Shown here: positions 23,800 through 32,455 of the stretch, piece by piece
How positions within the stretch are numbered: the stretch's first letter is position 1
Layout of the letters: the number at the start of each line of letters is the position of its first letter
Assembly: GCA_028287505.1 (NCBI GenBank)
Contig: JAQBPN010000019.1
Location: 62,001 to 126,000 of the forward strand
DNA from: Fibrobacterota bacterium
Lineage (GTDB): Bacteria; Fibrobacterota; Fibrobacteria; UBA11236
Direction: 5' to 3'
DNA: 64,000 nt
Program-made: the position numbers and the translations under genes
Notes under the pieces: generated by a model
Seen by the model: the letters and a program-made list of their open reading frames with translations, nothing else
The model's database searches: none
What the model was told of the DNA's origin: nothing

Positions 23800-24606
23800 A
23801 TGGAACCAGGATTGATGACGGACATGGAAGTACAGCCATCCCTTGGGGACGGCCCCAGGCCGGATCTGTCCGAGTACCGGGAATCGGCGAGAGAGCAGGA
23901 ACGCATCCGGAATCTGTTCCACCTCCTGCCCGGCAAGGGAGGATCGGCGCTCGACATCGGCGCCAGGGACGGATACCTTTCCCTCCGCCTCACCGAGCGC
24001 TACGCCTCGGTGACCGCCTTGGATCTGGAAAAGCCGGAGATCAATCATCCCAACGTCGCTTGCGTCCAGGGCGACGTCGTTTCCATCGCTTCCGAGGACG
24101 GCAATTTCGACCTGGTCCTGTGCTCGGAAGTGCTCGAACATATCCCTCCGGCGCTGCTCCCCAAAGCGTGCGCGGAAATAAGCCGCGTTTCCCGGGGCCA
24201 TGTCCTTATCGGCGTGCCGTTCAACCAGGACACCCGCTACGCGCGGACCACCTGCCCGGACTGCGACGGCAAGAATCCCCCCTGGGGCCACGTGAACTCC
24301 TTCGATGAGAAAAAACTCCGTTCGCTGTTCCCGGGAATGCGGGTCCAAAGCATAGACTACGTGGGATGGAACCGGGAAAGGACGAATGCCTTCTCCGCAT
24401 TCCTCATGGATTTCGCCGGCAACCCCTTCGGGACCTATAATCAGGAAGAAGGGTGCATCCATTGCGGATCAAAGCTGGCGCCTCCGGAATTCCGGAACCC
24501 GGCCCAGCGTTTGGCGAGCTTCATCGGACACATGGTCATGAGAGTCCAATCCCTGCTGTTTCCTCCCCAGCCGAATTGGATCCATATCCTCTTTTCGAAG
24601 ATCTGA
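23800..24606 (+). CDS. Class I SAM-dependent methyltransferase with two CxxC pairs
   Basis: Protein of 268 residues. The SAM-binding motif SALDIGARDGYLS is near residues 49-61, VTALDLEKPE is the acidic loop, and FDLVLCSEVLEHI is motif IV at about 103-115. Cysteine pairs at Cys152/Cys155 (CPDC) and Cys219/Cys222 (CIHC) probably hold a structural zinc. The acceptor is unknown; a sugar or lipid-linked glycan is likely from the setting. Several ATGs (23800, 23815) are possible starts and none has a convincing ribosome site. It lies 170 bases after the Cys-rich gene in the same direction; that gap shows no obvious signal. Confidence 0.83.
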   Translation: MEPGLMTDMEVQPSLGDGPRPDLSEYRESAREQERIRNLFHLLPGKGGSALDIGARDGYLSLRLTERYASVTALDLEKPEINHPNVACVQGDVVSIASEDGNFDLVLCSEVLEHIPPALLPKACAEISRVSRGHVLIGVPFNQDTRYARTTCPDCDGKNPPWGHVNSFDEKKLRSLFPGMRVQSIDYVGWNRERTNAFSAFLMDFAGNPFGTYNQEEGCIHCGSKLAPPEFRNPAQRLASFIGHMVMRVQSLLFPPQPNWIHILFSKI

Positions 24607-24743
24607 CGCTTCTCGGCGACGGCCGTTACGGACGATACATTTATTCCCACTAATAAATCCCTTTTCCTTTGTCGTCGACGGCGGAAAAACCCATTTTGAT
24701 CCCAACCAGGGAGCCATTGCTCCCGCCCAAAAGGCTTAAGCCC

Positions 24744-25259
24744 ATGAACACTCGAATGCTCCCCACCGCCGTCAGATCAGCCGCTCTGGCGGGGCTTCTC
24801 TTCGCTGCCGGCAGCCATGCCGATCCCATCCGGTTCATGTCCGTCCTCTCCGATCTCAAAAACGGACCGGAACGGGAATCCCCCTTCGATTGGAAGGTCA
24901 ATCCGCTTCTCGGGGACGGGAAGGCCCAGCGATCCGCGAACCATTTCTACCAGGGCTTCCGCGATTGGCGGGACGGGAAGGATGCGCCTCTCCCCGGGTA
25001 TCACGGAAGCTACGGTTCCCTGGAGTCGCTCGTAGGTTGGGGTTTCGGCCAAACGGGCAAGGGCGAAGGATTGTCCTGCTTGCGGGACGAACCGCTCCTT
25101 ACCAATGGGGATCGCGATGGGGATCGTCGCGGCCGCGGCAACAACCCGGGCGAAGCGCCCATCGGCGATCAGACTCCCGCGGTTCCCGAACCCACCACGG
25201 CCCTGCTTTTTGCCGGCGGCCTGCTGGGAATCTTCGCCTTCACCCGCCGCAAGGCCTGA
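24744..25259 (+). CDS. PEP-CTERM sorting-signal protein (short)
   Basis: Secreted protein of 171 residues. An N-terminal signal (LPTAVRSAALAGLLFAAGSHA) is followed by a polar, Asp/Arg/Gly-rich body and a classical PEP-CTERM tail: PEP at residues 148-150 (VPEPTT), a hydrophobic stretch (LLFAGGLLGIFAF) and the basic end TRRKA. Such tails are cut by exosortase, here encoded at 60207-61100. The body has no recognisable domain, though it contains a DRDGDRRGRGNN segment. The ATG at 24744 has AAAAGG about nine bases upstream. Its place just before the polysaccharide export gene suggests that it is made together with the exopolysaccharide. Confidence 0.88.
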   Translation: MNTRMLPTAVRSAALAGLLFAAGSHADPIRFMSVLSDLKNGPERESPFDWKVNPLLGDGKAQRSANHFYQGFRDWRDGKDAPLPGYHGSYGSLESLVGWGFGQTGKGEGLSCLRDEPLLTNGDRDGDRRGRGNNPGEAPIGDQTPAVPEPTTALLFAGGLLGIFAFTRRKA

Positions 25260-25316
25260 ACGCGGACCCTGAGGTTCGCATCCCCTCCCGGCACCCCCCA
25301 TCCGGTTACGGAACCG

Positions 25317-25340
25317 CGTATCCGGTGCGTTTTGGATACG
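25317..25340. repeat. Hairpin downstream of the PEP-CTERM gene
   Basis: CGTATCC, ten-base loop, GGATACG: a 7-bp perfect stem 58 bases past the stop. It may be a weak terminator. Confidence 0.25.
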
Positions 25341-25415
25341 GGAAGGTTGTAGGCTCCCCCCCAATTTCCTAGCTTTTGAAGCCATCCACGGGACATACCC
25401 GATGAAGGTAGCTGC

Positions 25416-26141
25416 ATGTTTGATCTGAACGATACTTGGCTTCCTTCCAGAAGCGGCCGTTTCCGGATCGGAAAAGCGCTCGCCATCTCCGCTCTGCTTG
25501 CGATATCGGGATTATCATCGGCCCGGGCCGATGAGCTTCCCACCGCCCCCCATGATGACCGCTTTGTCGCGGGCGAGGCCATGTCCATCACGGTTCCCTT
25601 GGATACCGGGGCATTCCTGAACGGCGGCTACGCGGTGGACTCCGCCGGGTTCGTCGACCTGCCCGTGCTGGGCCGTTTGCAGGTGGCGGGCAAAACCCGC
25701 GATCAGGTGGAGGAATACCTGGTGGGCAAGCTGTCCAATTACCTCAAGGACACGCATGTCCGGGCCGTACCCGCCATCCGGCTCACCTTGCTGGGGTTTT
25801 GGACCCACCAAGGACAATTTTATATCAGTCCCAATACCACCGTGTGGGAGGCGGTTTACCGGGCGGGCGGGATAGGCGGCGATCGCAATCTGGACAAGGT
25901 CAAGGTGATGCGGGGCGAAAAGGATCTGGATGTTTCCCTGTTGAATGAATATTCCAGCGGGCGGACCTTGGCGGCGGCGGGAATCCGTTCCGGGGACATC
26001 TTTCTCATTCCCATCCCCAGGGACAATACCGGCGGATGGTACTGGTTCAAGGAAGGCCTCACCGCCACGGCGCAAATCGCCACCGTGGTCGGGACCGTTC
26101 TCACCGCCTACATCACTTATACGGTACTGGACCGCCGCTAG
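25416..26141 (+). CDS. Polysaccharide export protein (Wza/SLBB family)
   Basis: Protein of 241 residues with an N-terminal signal (ALAISALLAISGLSSARA). The poly-export domain covers the next part (GGYAVDSAGFVDLPVLGRLQVAGKT, then EEYLVGKLSNYLKDTHV), followed by an SLBB-like segment (ISPNTTVWEAVYRAGGI) and a C-terminal membrane helix (TAQIATVVGTVLTAYITYTVL). It should help form the periplasmic/outer-membrane channel for exopolysaccharide. It lacks the lipobox cysteine of classical Wza. AAGG precedes the ATG. Its usual partner, a Wzz-type co-polymerase, is encoded at the far right of the window. wecB follows 45 bases downstream. Confidence 0.87.
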   Translation: MFDLNDTWLPSRSGRFRIGKALAISALLAISGLSSARADELPTAPHDDRFVAGEAMSITVPLDTGAFLNGGYAVDSAGFVDLPVLGRLQVAGKTRDQVEEYLVGKLSNYLKDTHVRAVPAIRLTLLGFWTHQGQFYISPNTTVWEAVYRAGGIGGDRNLDKVKVMRGEKDLDVSLLNEYSSGRTLAAAGIRSGDIFLIPIPRDNTGGWYWFKEGLTATAQIATVVGTVLTAYITYTVLDRR

Positions 26142-26186
26142 CTGAAGAGCGTCCCTTTCGGTTTTGCGTCGTCAGCGAGGAAGCAC

Positions 26187-27293
26187 ATGTTCAAGGTCGC
26201 ACTGGTCTGCGGGGCCCGCCCCAACTTCATGAAAATCGCTCCCGTACTCGCCGCCATCGGGAAGTCGGGACGGATAACGCCTTACCTCGTCCACACCGGC
26301 CAGCACTACGACGAAAAGATGTCCCAGTCCTTCTTCGATGTGTTGCGCATTCCGCGGCCGGACGTCGATTTGGGAGTGGGTTCCGGCAGCCATGCGGAGC
26401 AGACCGCCAAAATCATGGTCGAGTTCGAGAAAGTCTGCCTCCGGGAAAAGCCCCTGATGGTGGTGGTGGTGGGGGACGTCAATTCCACGCTGGCCTGCGC
26501 CATCGTGGCCAAGAAGCTCTGGATCCCGGTGGCCCACGTGGAAGCGGGCCTCCGCTCCGGGGACATGCGCATGCCGGAAGAGATCAACCGCATCGTCACC
26601 GATTCCATCAGCGATCTTTTCTTCACCACCGAACCGGAGGGAAACGAGAATCTGCTCCGCTTCGGAGCGGATAAGGACCGGGTGCACTTCGTGGGGAACG
26701 TCATGATCGACTCGCTGCTGCAAAACCGGGAAGCGGCGGAAAAGATCCCCGTTCTGGAAGAGATGGAGGTGGAGAGCGGCAAGTACTGCCTGGTGACCAT
26801 GCACCGCCCTTCCAACGTGGACGACCCGGAGGTGCTGGGACCGCTGCTAGACGTCTTCGCGAAAATCCAGGAGAAGATCAAAATCGTTTTTCCCGCCCAT
26901 CCCCGGACCATGTCCATGATCGGGAAATTCGGATTCTCGGATAAGATCAAGAAAATGACCCGGGTCCGTTTTTGCGAGCCCCTGGATTATCATCGTACGT
27001 TGAAGCTCAACGCCCATTCGCGCTTCGTCATGACGGACTCCGGCGGGCTGCAGGAAGAGACCACGGCCCTGGGAATCCCCTGCCTCACCATCCGGGAGAA
27101 TACGGAGCGCCCGGTTACGGTCACCATAGGCACGAACGAAGTGGTGGGCTCATCCCCGGAAAAAATCCTCCTGGCGGTGGATCGCATTCTCGCCGGGAGC
27201 TGGAAAAAGGGCGGCATGCCGGAAGGCTGGGACGGCAAGGCCAGCGAGAGGATCGTCTCCATCCTGGAATCCTTCCTCGGGAAAGCGCGCTGA
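26187..27293 (+). CDS. wecB: UDP-N-acetylglucosamine 2-epimerase (non-hydrolysing)
   Basis: Enzyme of 368 residues that interconverts UDP-GlcNAc and UDP-ManNAc in the cytoplasm. Motifs in order: GARPNFMKIAPV, HTGQHYDEKMS, GDVNSTLAC, HVEAGLRSGDMRMPEEINR, TMHRPSNVDDP, and the C-terminal TDSGGLQEETTALGIPCLTIRENTERPVT. Length and residues match full-length WecB. GAGGA lies seven bases before the ATG. It follows the export gene and precedes the second FemAB gene in one direction. The product would supply ManNAc or a ManNAc-derived sugar for the glycan. Confidence 0.95.
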   Translation: MFKVALVCGARPNFMKIAPVLAAIGKSGRITPYLVHTGQHYDEKMSQSFFDVLRIPRPDVDLGVGSGSHAEQTAKIMVEFEKVCLREKPLMVVVVGDVNSTLACAIVAKKLWIPVAHVEAGLRSGDMRMPEEINRIVTDSISDLFFTTEPEGNENLLRFGADKDRVHFVGNVMIDSLLQNREAAEKIPVLEEMEVESGKYCLVTMHRPSNVDDPEVLGPLLDVFAKIQEKIKIVFPAHPRTMSMIGKFGFSDKIKKMTRVRFCEPLDYHRTLKLNAHSRFVMTDSGGLQEETTALGIPCLTIRENTERPVTVTIGTNEVVGSSPEKILLAVDRILAGSWKKGGMPEGWDGKASERIVSILESFLGKAR

Positions 27294-27357
27294 CATGGGC
27301 GCTTCCACGGCGATTGACGGGCTTGGCGCGGGGTAATCGAGGGTGCCGGAAGTTTCC

Positions 27358-28392
27358 ATGACGGAAGAAATGGGCCCCGATATGGATGCCGCCTATCGCG
27401 CATTCGTGGAGTCCTCCCCGCGGGCGGATTATTGCCACGATCTCGCCTGGCGCGAGGTCATCAGGGAAACCTACGGGTTACGGTCCTTCTACCTCGTCGA
27501 TCTGGCGCCGGGCTCCCGGGAAATCCGCGGGGTGGCTCCGGCCTTTTTCCTGAAGGGGATCCTGTCGCGCGGGCAAATCGTTTCCCTGCCTTTCCTGGAC
27601 TATGGCGCGCCCCTGGCCGCCGACGCGGACAGCGAACGGCGCCTGGTGGATCGGTTGCTGCGGGAGGCCGGGCGCAAAGGGATGCCCTTGGAAATCCGTT
27701 CCCGCCAGCCGCTGGAATCCCTTCCCTCCGCCGCGAACGAAAAGGTGTCCATGGTCCTGGAGCTGGGCGGCAAGGATCGGGAGGCCTACTGGAAGGGATT
27801 GGACGCCAAGGTCCGCAACCAGGTACGCAAGGCGGAAAAATCCGAAGTCTCCGTTCTCTGGGGCCGGGAGGAGAGACTGGACGATTTCTACTCCGTCTTC
27901 ACCGTCAATATGCGGGACCTGGGATCTCCCGTGCATTCGCGGACGCTCTTCGCCAGCCTGCTCAAGCATTTTCCCGGCGCGCAGATCGGCACCGCGCACC
28001 GCGGGGGACAATGCATCGGCGGCCTGGTCCGGGTGCTTTGGAAGCGGACCCTGTACATACCCTGGGCTTCCACGTTGAAGGAGCACCGCATCCATTCCTC
28101 CAACAATGCCATGTATTGGGAGAGCATCGCGTTCGCCTTCGAGCGGCAGTGCGAACGCGTCGATTTCGGCAGGAGTTCCAAAGGCGAGGGAACCTACCGG
28201 TTCAAGCAGCAGTGGGAAGCCGGGGAGTTTCCCTTGTGCTGGTACCAGTTCGGCGCGGACGGCGTCCGCAAGGAACAGGTGGAACATCTGGCTTCCGGAA
28301 AGCTGAAGATGGCGGCGCTCGCCTGGTCGCGGCTTCCCTTGCCGATGGCCAATCTGCTGGGGCCCGCGTTGCGCGGAAAATTGTCGGCATGA
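27358..28392 (+). CDS. FemAB-like protein, PEP-CTERM/exosortase-associated (copy 2)
   Basis: Protein of 344 residues, paralogous to the one at 15259. It shares GRGV/APAFF-type N-terminal strands, LDAKVRNQVRKAEKSE, the N-M-R-D-L-G-S-P segment, IPWASTLKEHRIH, NNAMYWESIAFAFE, VDFGRSS and GTYRFKQQW. It lacks the ~20-residue insertion of copy 1. By family it is predicted to transfer an aminoacyl or acyl group to an envelope acceptor; the actual reaction is not known. I set the start at the ATG at 27358 because GGAAG lies five bases upstream; the GTG at 27343 is a poorer candidate. It sits 27 bases before the methyltransferase gene. Confidence 0.87.
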   Translation: MTEEMGPDMDAAYRAFVESSPRADYCHDLAWREVIRETYGLRSFYLVDLAPGSREIRGVAPAFFLKGILSRGQIVSLPFLDYGAPLAADADSERRLVDRLLREAGRKGMPLEIRSRQPLESLPSAANEKVSMVLELGGKDREAYWKGLDAKVRNQVRKAEKSEVSVLWGREERLDDFYSVFTVNMRDLGSPVHSRTLFASLLKHFPGAQIGTAHRGGQCIGGLVRVLWKRTLYIPWASTLKEHRIHSSNNAMYWESIAFAFERQCERVDFGRSSKGEGTYRFKQQWEAGEFPLCWYQFGADGVRKEQVEHLASGKLKMAALAWSRLPLPMANLLGPALRGKLSA

Positions 28393-28419
28393 AGGACAGG
28401 GCCTTCAAGGAGAACAGGC

Positions 28420-29412
28420 ATGGCTGATCATCTGGACTGGGGCCGGGAATCCGATCCGGCGGCTTTGCGCGGGCTGTTGCGTTGTCCGGTCTGCAAGGAA
28501 CCTCTGCGGTTGGGATCGGAATCGGCCGTCTGCACGGCAAGCGCTTGCGGCGCCAGCTTCCCGGTGGCCAGGGGCATCCCCATATTGATCAACGAAAAGG
28601 CCAGCCTTTTCAGCCCCGCCGGCATCCTGGCCCAGGACGATGGCGGCCCCGGTCCCTCCAAGCCCCGCTTCTGGCGGAAATGGGAAAGCCGGATCGTCCC
28701 GTCCATCAGCAAGAACTGGATGGCCGAAAGGAATTACCGCCGGTTCTTCGAGGCGTTGCGCGCCAAGGGCGGCGTCCCCATGATCCTCATCATCGGCGGA
28801 AGCACCGTCGGAGAGGGGCTGGGACGCTATCTGCGCGATCCCGCCTTCCGCTTCGTGGAATCGGACATCTATTTCGGGCCCCGGACCGGCCTCATCAGCG
28901 ACGCCCACGACATTCCCTTCGCGGACAACGCTTTCGACGGAGTCATCATCCAGGCCGTGATCGAATACATGGTCGACCCCGAGCGCGGCGTCCGGGAAAT
29001 CCACCGGATCCTCAAAACCGGGGGGATGGTCTACAGCGAGACCCCCTTCATGGCCCAGGTGCACGGCGGCAGGTACGATTTCAACCGCTACTCCCATCTG
29101 GGGCACAGGCGCCTGTTCCGCGGCTTCACGGAGACCGCCAGCGGCCCGGTCAACGGCCCCGGCATGGTCCTGGCGTGGTCCTGGAAATATTTCCTGATGA
29201 CCTTCTTCGCCGGGAAAAGGGCGCGCAGCCTGGCCCATCTCTTCGCCCACTTCACGGCGTTCTGGCTGAAGTACCTGGACGGTTACCTGATCACCAAACC
29301 CGGCGCATTCGATTCCGCCCTGGGATACTTTTTCATGGGCGAAAAATCCGCCTCCGTGCTTCCCGATCGGGAACTGATAGAAGGGTATCGCGGGCTGTGG
29401 GAGCTCCGGTGA
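28420..29412 (+). CDS. Methyltransferase with N-terminal Trm112-like zinc ribbon
   Basis: Protein of 330 residues. The first 50 residues form a Trm112-type zinc ribbon with Cys22, Cys25, Cys38 and Cys43 (LRCPVCKEPL, then CTASACG) and ARGIPILIN after it. A class I methyltransferase domain follows: ILIIGGSTVGEGLG as the SAM motif, ISDAHDIPFADNAFDGV, and EIHRILKTGGMVYSETPFM. The fusion is common in surface-glycan gene clusters, but the acceptor is unknown. It lies between the FemAB and deacetylase genes with short gaps (27 and 25 bases), so the three are probably one transcript. Confidence 0.87.
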   Translation: MADHLDWGRESDPAALRGLLRCPVCKEPLRLGSESAVCTASACGASFPVARGIPILINEKASLFSPAGILAQDDGGPGPSKPRFWRKWESRIVPSISKNWMAERNYRRFFEALRAKGGVPMILIIGGSTVGEGLGRYLRDPAFRFVESDIYFGPRTGLISDAHDIPFADNAFDGVIIQAVIEYMVDPERGVREIHRILKTGGMVYSETPFMAQVHGGRYDFNRYSHLGHRRLFRGFTETASGPVNGPGMVLAWSWKYFLMTFFAGKRARSLAHLFAHFTAFWLKYLDGYLITKPGAFDSALGYFFMGEKSASVLPDRELIEGYRGLWELR

Positions 29413-29437
29413 CCGGCCCGCGGGAGTTGCCCGGATC

Positions 29438-30505
29438 ATGAGTCCGCTGAAAGGCGTTTTCCTCGGCGTTTGCAGAAGCGCCGGACTGTTCCGGATCGCG
29501 CGTCTCCTGACCCGCCGATCCTTGCGGATCCTCTGCTACCATGGCTTCTCCTCCCGCGACGAGCATGAGTTCCGCCCCCAGCTTTTCATGAAGCCGTCCA
29601 CCTTCCGGGCCAGGCTGGCCTATCTCAGGGACGCCGGCTATCCGGTGCTGGACCTGGGCCGGGCCCTGGAGGGACTCCGCCAGGGTAACCTGCCGGTCAA
29701 CCCGGTGGTCATCACCGTGGATGACGGCTTCCGCAACGTCCGCGCCCTGGCGTTGGGCATCCTCGGGGAATTCTCCTTTCCCGGCACGGTTTACGTGACC
29801 ACTTATTATGTGGAGCGCAACCATCCGGTTTTCCGCCTGGCCGTGCAATACATGTTCTGGAAGTCCGGCAAGGCGCAGGCCGATTTGGAAAAAGCGGGAT
29901 TGCCGGCGGAGGCGGCCGCCTTGGGCAAGGCATCGGCCGGGCCTTGGGACATCATCGCCTACTGCGAAAAGGAATGCAGCGAAGAGCGCCGCGTGGAAAT
30001 CCTGCGCGTGCTGGGGAGCCACTTAGGCGTCGACGCGGCCGATTTGGAAAAAGCCGGGACCTTGACGCTCATGGACGCCGGAGAAGTGGCGGAACTGCTG
30101 GGAAAGGGCGTGGATATCCAGTTGCACACCCATCGGCATCGCCTGCCCGATGACAAGGCGGGATTGGATAGGGAGATCCAGGACAACCGCCGGGTCCTGA
30201 CGGCATTGGGCGCCAAGGGGCTGGATCATTTCTGTTACCCAAGCGGGATCTGGTCGCGGCCCCAGTGGCCCATGCTGGCCGCCCTGGGAGTCCGCAGCGC
30301 CACCACCTGCGAACCGGGTTTCAACTATCCGGACACGCCCCCCATGGGGCTGCGCCGTTTTCTGGACAGCGAAGCCATCGCCCAGATCGAATTCGAGGCC
30401 GAGCTTTCCGGCTTCCTGGAAATCATGCGCAAGCTGACGGGGAAATCGGCGCGGACGGCCGCATTGGCCTCCTCGGGCGGCGGCAACCCCAAGACCGGGG
30501 CTTGA
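29438..30505 (+). CDS. Polysaccharide deacetylase family protein
   Basis: Protein of 355 residues with a NodB-homology domain. LRILCYHGF and VVITVDDGFRNV carry the metal/base aspartates, VDIQLHTHRHRLP holds the H-x-x-x-H-like metal site, and HFCYPSGIWSR is the Tyr-Pro-x-Gly substrate motif. A long insertion (about 120-205) between the first two motifs is seen in glycan-cluster members. It should remove acetyl groups from N- or O-acetylated sugars. No signal peptide is evident, so it may act on cytoplasmic or membrane-linked intermediates. It is the last gene of the run before the facing asnB. Confidence 0.87.
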   Translation: MSPLKGVFLGVCRSAGLFRIARLLTRRSLRILCYHGFSSRDEHEFRPQLFMKPSTFRARLAYLRDAGYPVLDLGRALEGLRQGNLPVNPVVITVDDGFRNVRALALGILGEFSFPGTVYVTTYYVERNHPVFRLAVQYMFWKSGKAQADLEKAGLPAEAAALGKASAGPWDIIAYCEKECSEERRVEILRVLGSHLGVDAADLEKAGTLTLMDAGEVAELLGKGVDIQLHTHRHRLPDDKAGLDREIQDNRRVLTALGAKGLDHFCYPSGIWSRPQWPMLAALGVRSATTCEPGFNYPDTPPMGLRRFLDSEAIAQIEFEAELSGFLEIMRKLTGKSARTAALASSGGGNPKTGA

Positions 30506-30564
30506 TCAGGTAGAGCAGGCAGCGGGCGGCGCTCATGCCACCTTCACGCTGCATCAAGCCACCA

Positions 30565-32427
30565 TCAAGCCGCGAACGTGCGGTACCACTCTTCCAGCAC
30601 CAGCATCTGCCATAACTCCCGGTGGTAGTCCGCCTTGCCGTTGCGATGATCGGCGAGCATGGTGGAGACCAGTTTTCCATCGAAGATGCCCCGCTGCCGG
30701 AAGGCGGCGGATTCCAGCACGTCGGAAGCGTAGCCCGCCATGGTCCCTTGGAACATGGTTTTCAAGGGCGTGGGGAAGCCCACTTTCTTCCTCGCCAGGA
30801 TCTCCGGGGGCAGGCGCCCCGCCATGGTTTTTTTCAGGATGAACTTTTTGCTGAAGCCGTGGATCTTGTATTTGACGGGCAGCGCGGCGCAGAATTCCAC
30901 CAGGCGGAAATCCAGGAACGGGCAGCGCAGTTCCAGGGACGGGGCCATGCTCATCTTGTCGGCCTTGGTCAGCAGGTTGTCCACCAGCCAGGTCTTGGTA
31001 TCGAAGTACAGCATCTTGTTCAGCACGTCCCGGATGGCGGGGTCATGGAAGCGCGACGCGAACGCGTCCAGCCAGGCGGGGTCCATGCGGGCGCGGAAAG
31101 GTTCCGAGAAGGCCCGGTCCATCCACTCGCGGCCGCGGAAATCCACCCCGAAGTAGCCCCGCTCCAGAGGCAGGTCCGCCAGGGCGTCGTATTTGTCGAG
31201 CTTGCGTATGCCCAAGGGCTTGAAGAGCAGGCGGGAGAGGCCCTTGCGGACGAAGCGCGGGATCTTGCGGTACCGGTCTATGACGCGCATGTAATTGTAG
31301 ATGTCGTAACCGCCCAGCATTTCGTCCGCCCCTTCGCCGGAAAGCACCACGGTGACATGCTTGCGGGCCAGCTTGGCGATATGGTACAGCGGGATGGCGG
31401 AAGCCTGGGTGATCGGTTCTTCCATGTGCCGGATGTAGTGGGGAATGGAGTCCTGGAACTCCTGCTGGGAGAGCATGATCTCGTGGTGTTCGGTGCCGAA
31501 GTGGCGGGCCACGATGCGGGCGTAGGCGGTCTCGTCGTATTCCTTGCCCAGGTCGAAGGCCACGGAAAAGGTCTTGAGGCGCGCGCCGTTGCCGCTGAGC
31601 ATGGAGACCACGGTACTGGAGTCCAGCCCTCCGCTCAGGAAGATGCCCAGGGGCACATCGCTGCGCAGCCGCAGCTTGATGGCGTCTTCCAGCAGGTTGT
31701 TGAACTCGGGAAGATAGGCGGCCATGCCCCGATCCCGTTCGGGCCGGAACTGCAAGGACCAATAGGAACCCGTTTCCACCTTGCCCCCCGCGTCCACGCG
31801 CAGGAAGTGTCCGGGCGCAAGCTTGCGGATGTGCTTCATCAGGGTGTCTTCGCCGGGGATATAGCCGAAGGCCATGTAGGCCTGCAGGTGATCCTCGGAA
31901 ATGGAGCGGTCGATCCCGGGAATCTCCAGCAAGGCTTTCAGTTCCGACGCGAACGCGATGCCGTCGGCGGTCAGGGTGTAATACAGGGGCTTCTTTCCCA
32001 AGCGGTCCCGGGCCAGGAAAAGGGTCTTGTCCTTCTTGTCCCAGACGGCGAAGGCGAACATGCCGTTGAAATGGCCCAGGCAACCGGCGCCGAGTTTTCC
32101 GTACATGGCCAGCAGCACTTCCGTGTCCGAGTGGGACGCGAAATCCCGGTCCCCGGGGAAATGGGCCGCCTTGAGTTCCAGGTAGTTGTAGATCTCCCCG
32201 TTGAAAACCGTAACGTATCTGCCGTCATGGCTGGACATGGGCTGATGGCCCCGGGGAGACAGGTCGAGAATGCTCAGCCTGCGATGGACCAGTCCCAGTT
32301 CCGCTTCCGCGAAGAGGCCGCCGTCATCGGGACCGCGATGCACCATGGTGTCCCGCATGGATGTCAGCAGGGATTCTTCGGCGGGTTTGCGCGTCCTGAA
32401 ATTGAAAATGCCGGCTATTCCGCACAT
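30565..32427 (-). CDS. asnB: Asparagine synthetase-like glutamine amidotransferase (exosortase-associated type)
   Basis: Protein of 620 residues. The N-terminus is a class II glutaminase domain with nucleophile Cys2 (MCGIAGIF), HRGPDDGG, and FNGEIYNYLEL. The C-terminal half is the ATP-pyrophosphatase synthetase domain with the PP-loop LSGGLDSST and LSGEGADEMLGGYD. AsnB uses glutamine, ATP and aspartate to make asparagine. Members in exosortase/EPS loci are thought to amidate sugar carboxylates instead, which would fit the uronic acids made nearby, but this is inference. It follows two GT4 genes on the minus strand, 28 bases after the nearer one. Confidence 0.9.
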   Translation of the reverse strand: MCGIAGIFNFRTRKPAEESLLTSMRDTMVHRGPDDGGLFAEAELGLVHRRLSILDLSPRGHQPMSSHDGRYVTVFNGEIYNYLELKAAHFPGDRDFASHSDTEVLLAMYGKLGAGCLGHFNGMFAFAVWDKKDKTLFLARDRLGKKPLYYTLTADGIAFASELKALLEIPGIDRSISEDHLQAYMAFGYIPGEDTLMKHIRKLAPGHFLRVDAGGKVETGSYWSLQFRPERDRGMAAYLPEFNNLLEDAIKLRLRSDVPLGIFLSGGLDSSTVVSMLSGNGARLKTFSVAFDLGKEYDETAYARIVARHFGTEHHEIMLSQQEFQDSIPHYIRHMEEPITQASAIPLYHIAKLARKHVTVVLSGEGADEMLGGYDIYNYMRVIDRYRKIPRFVRKGLSRLLFKPLGIRKLDKYDALADLPLERGYFGVDFRGREWMDRAFSEPFRARMDPAWLDAFASRFHDPAIRDVLNKMLYFDTKTWLVDNLLTKADKMSMAPSLELRCPFLDFRLVEFCAALPVKYKIHGFSKKFILKKTMAGRLPPEILARKKVGFPTPLKTMFQGTMAGYASDVLESAAFRQRGIFDGKLVSTMLADHRNGKADYHRELWQMLVLEEWYRTFAA

Positions 32428-32455
32428 AAGGTTCCTCGGCCCGCGCGGGGCGCCG

